In this document: positions 5,364-6,148 of the stretch, in pieces
Layout of the letters: the number at the start of each line of letters is the position of its first letter
Position numbering within the stretch: the first letter of the stretch is position 1
Origin: Candidatus Saccharimonadota bacterium
GTDB lineage: Bacteria; Patescibacteriota; Saccharimonadia; Saccharimonadales; UBA7683
Direction of reading: 5' to 3'
DNA length: 6,148 nt
NCBI GenBank assembly: GCA_020427905.1
Contig: JAGQNU010000102.1
Span: forward strand, 1 to 6,148
Program-made: the position numbers and the translations under genes
Notes under the pieces: model-generated
What the model was told of the DNA's origin: nothing
What the model saw: the letters and a program-made list of their open reading frames with translations, nothing else
Databases searched by the model: none

Positions 5364-6060
5364 CTCTGTTCCTTTCTACTTCGTACTTGATGGATATATA
5401 TGAGTCGCCGAGCACCTCGTTACTGATCAGCCTAAGGCTCCTAATTTTTTCTAGATCCTCCACCGTCCGCAGTTCATCACCATCGACTAACGTCGGAGTT
5501 CTCGCACCACCGATTAGCGCAGGAAGAATAACTATATGGATCTTGTCAATAAGATTAAGCCGGATGAGCTCCGCGTTTAGTGTGCCTCCGGATTGGACTG
5601 TAACTGCATCAATACCCTCATCACTCAAACTGGTAAACGCTTCTGCAAGATTGAGGCTGGCTTGCTGAATCACAATTAGGTTTGGGTCCTGGATCCCGAG
5701 AGCTGGATGCTTCCGATTGGTGGTGACAATAATAAGGCGCTTCGTACGTTTGAGTAGGTTTCTTACACCCAGGGCATGTAGGTGTGGCCTGTTATCTACA
5801 ATGATGAAATCAACCGGAATCTTGACGATATCTTCCCTTGGCTCATTCCAGCCTACTTTCGCCATGACTTTCCCTGAATTAAATGACGCCAGGTCAGTTT
5901 GTGTCTCCAGCTCTTCATACTGCTTCAGGCCGCTAGCAAGAGCGGATAAATTGGGTATATCTTTGTCAAAATCTCTTTCATCTGAGTACCCTGTCGAGAT
6001 TTTCCCATCTACCGACATCAGCATAAAGAGGGTTGTTACTGGACGACCTGATTGTGGCAC
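5353..6060 (-). CDS. Stand-alone RibD C-terminal-domain / dihydrofolate-reductase-like oxidoreductase
   Basis: This protein of about 235 residues has the RibD C-terminal fold (PF01872), NADPH-dependent reductases that in riboflavin synthesis reduce the ribosylaminopyrimidine phosphate. From the chosen start, RPVTTLFMLMSVDGKIST (6-23) is the typical first strand and substrate loop, and SGGTLNAELIRLNLIDKI (157-174) plus LPALIGG (179-185) is the NADPH-binding and closing part. No deaminase domain is present, so it is not a full RibD. The open frame extends to an ATG at 6126, but the added 22 residues have no family counterpart and lie in a hairpin. A GTG at 6060, with AAAGGA at 6071-6066 five bases before it, fits better; GTG at 6063 is also possible. 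Its stop overlaps ileS, so the two are likely one operon. The substrate is unknown, and a riboflavin role is doubtful in a reduced-genome organism. Confidence 0.82.
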   Translation of the reverse strand: MPQSGRPVTTLFMLMSVDGKISTGYSDERDFDKDIPNLSALASGLKQYEELETQTDLASFNSGKVMAKVGWNEPREDIVKIPVDFIIVDNRPHLHALGVRNLLKRTKRLIIVTTNRKHPALGIQDPNLIVIQQASLNLAEAFTSLSDEGIDAVTVQSGGTLNAELIRLNLIDKIHIVILPALIGGARTPTLVDGDELRTVEDLEKIRSLRLISNEVLGDSYISIKYEVERNRDEV

Positions 6061-6065
6061 CACGT

Positions 6066-6071
6066 TCCTTT
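6066..6071 (-). promoter_or_regulatory. Shine-Dalgarno that sets the reductase start
   Basis: AAAGGA lies 5 nt before the GTG at 6060. It is part of a 10-mer, AGAAAGGAAC, that also occurs before ileS (5377-5368), where it serves the ATG at 5363. The shared signal favours the short reading of the reductase over the ATG at 6126. Confidence 0.65.
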
Positions 6072-6079
6072 CTTGATAC

Positions 6080-6148
6080 AAAAAATCACTGCTTTTGATT
6101 GCCAGAACCCATGCGGGTGGTACCATCTGGCTTCCAAAAGAAGTGATT
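6080..6148 (-). terminator. Long imperfect hairpin with U-run before the reductase-ileS operon (terminator or attenuator)
   Basis: On the minus strand, a 22-nt arm at 6148-6127 pairs with a 22-nt arm at 6105-6084 (18 of 22 complementary: 7 bp, one mismatch, 6 bp, three mismatches, 5 bp GCCAG/CTGGC). The 21-nt apex contains a further small hairpin ACCC-GCAT-GGGT. Six T follow at 6085-6080, two of them within the stem. It could end an upstream transcript outside the window, or act as a conditional terminator in the leader of the operon, since the Shine-Dalgarno begins only 8 nt after the T-run. The arm reaches the window edge and may continue. No promoter for the operon could be identified here. 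Confidence 0.5.

Noticed and set aside
6115..6124. GGGTGGTACC on the plus strand, identical to the core of the T-box motif (GGGUGGNACC).
   Set aside because: A T-box on the plus strand would need a stem I and specifier region inside the antisense of the reductase coding sequence, and the following bases (ATC) do not match ACCGCG. On the coding strand the sequence is the reverse complement and cannot act as a T-box bulge for ileS. It is best explained as part of the hairpin apex.
5353..6126. Longer reductase reading from the ATG at 6126 (257 residues).
   Set aside because: The extra N-terminal residues match nothing typical of the family and lie in the hairpin with a U-run, while a good Shine-Dalgarno shared with ileS points to GTG at 6060 or 6063.
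1..6148. Possible UGA recoding (glycine) as in some Patescibacteria.
   Set aside because: TGA ends parA, the asparaginase-like gene and ileS at the expected family positions, and no in-frame TGA is needed to restore any gene.

Overview
All the genes in this window lie on the minus strand and read from right to left. The gene content, the compact gene ends, the frequent GTG starts (four of eight genes) and a type-2 (eukaryote-like) isoleucyl-tRNA synthetase suggest a bacterium of the Candidate Phyla Radiation (Patescibacteria), most likely Candidatus Saccharibacteria (TM7). This placement is an inference from protein style and has not been checked against a database. TGA serves as a normal stop for parA, the asparaginase-like gene and ileS, which argues against the Gracilibacteria/Absconditabacteria code in which UGA is glycine.

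Layout in transcription order, right to left: (1) a strong imperfect hairpin followed by a U-run at the right edge; (2) a stand-alone RibD C-terminal-type reductase (about 6060-5353), whose 3' end overlaps ileS by 11 bases; (3) ileS (5363-2496); (4) a short gap with a good promoter inside a near-perfect 22-bp palindrome; (5) a cluster of three small genes: a single-domain rhodanese (2464-2189), a zincin-like metallopeptidase (2186-1800) and a one-domain asparaginase-like protein (1792-1292); (6) rplU for ribosomal protein L21 (1206-901) with its own promoter and terminator; (7) parA (808-56), which overlaps the first codons of parB by the four bases GTGA and runs off the left edge.

The genes fall into translation (IleRS, L21), chromosome segregation (ParA/ParB) and a small accessory set of enzymes for sulfur transfer, proteolysis and amide or amino-acid metabolism. 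I see no mobile element, CRISPR array, phage gene, tRNA or rRNA. The most interesting signals are regulatory. Two genes have a -10 hexamer placed exactly 6 nt before the ATG, as expected for leaderless mRNAs, and one of these sits inside an operator-like palindrome. A hairpin with a U-run stands directly before the reductase-ileS operon. IleRS also carries an altered class I signature, HHGT in place of HYGH. I did not find a convincing new defence or multi-gene system. Non-coding gaps are all short (about 90 bases or less) and are covered below.
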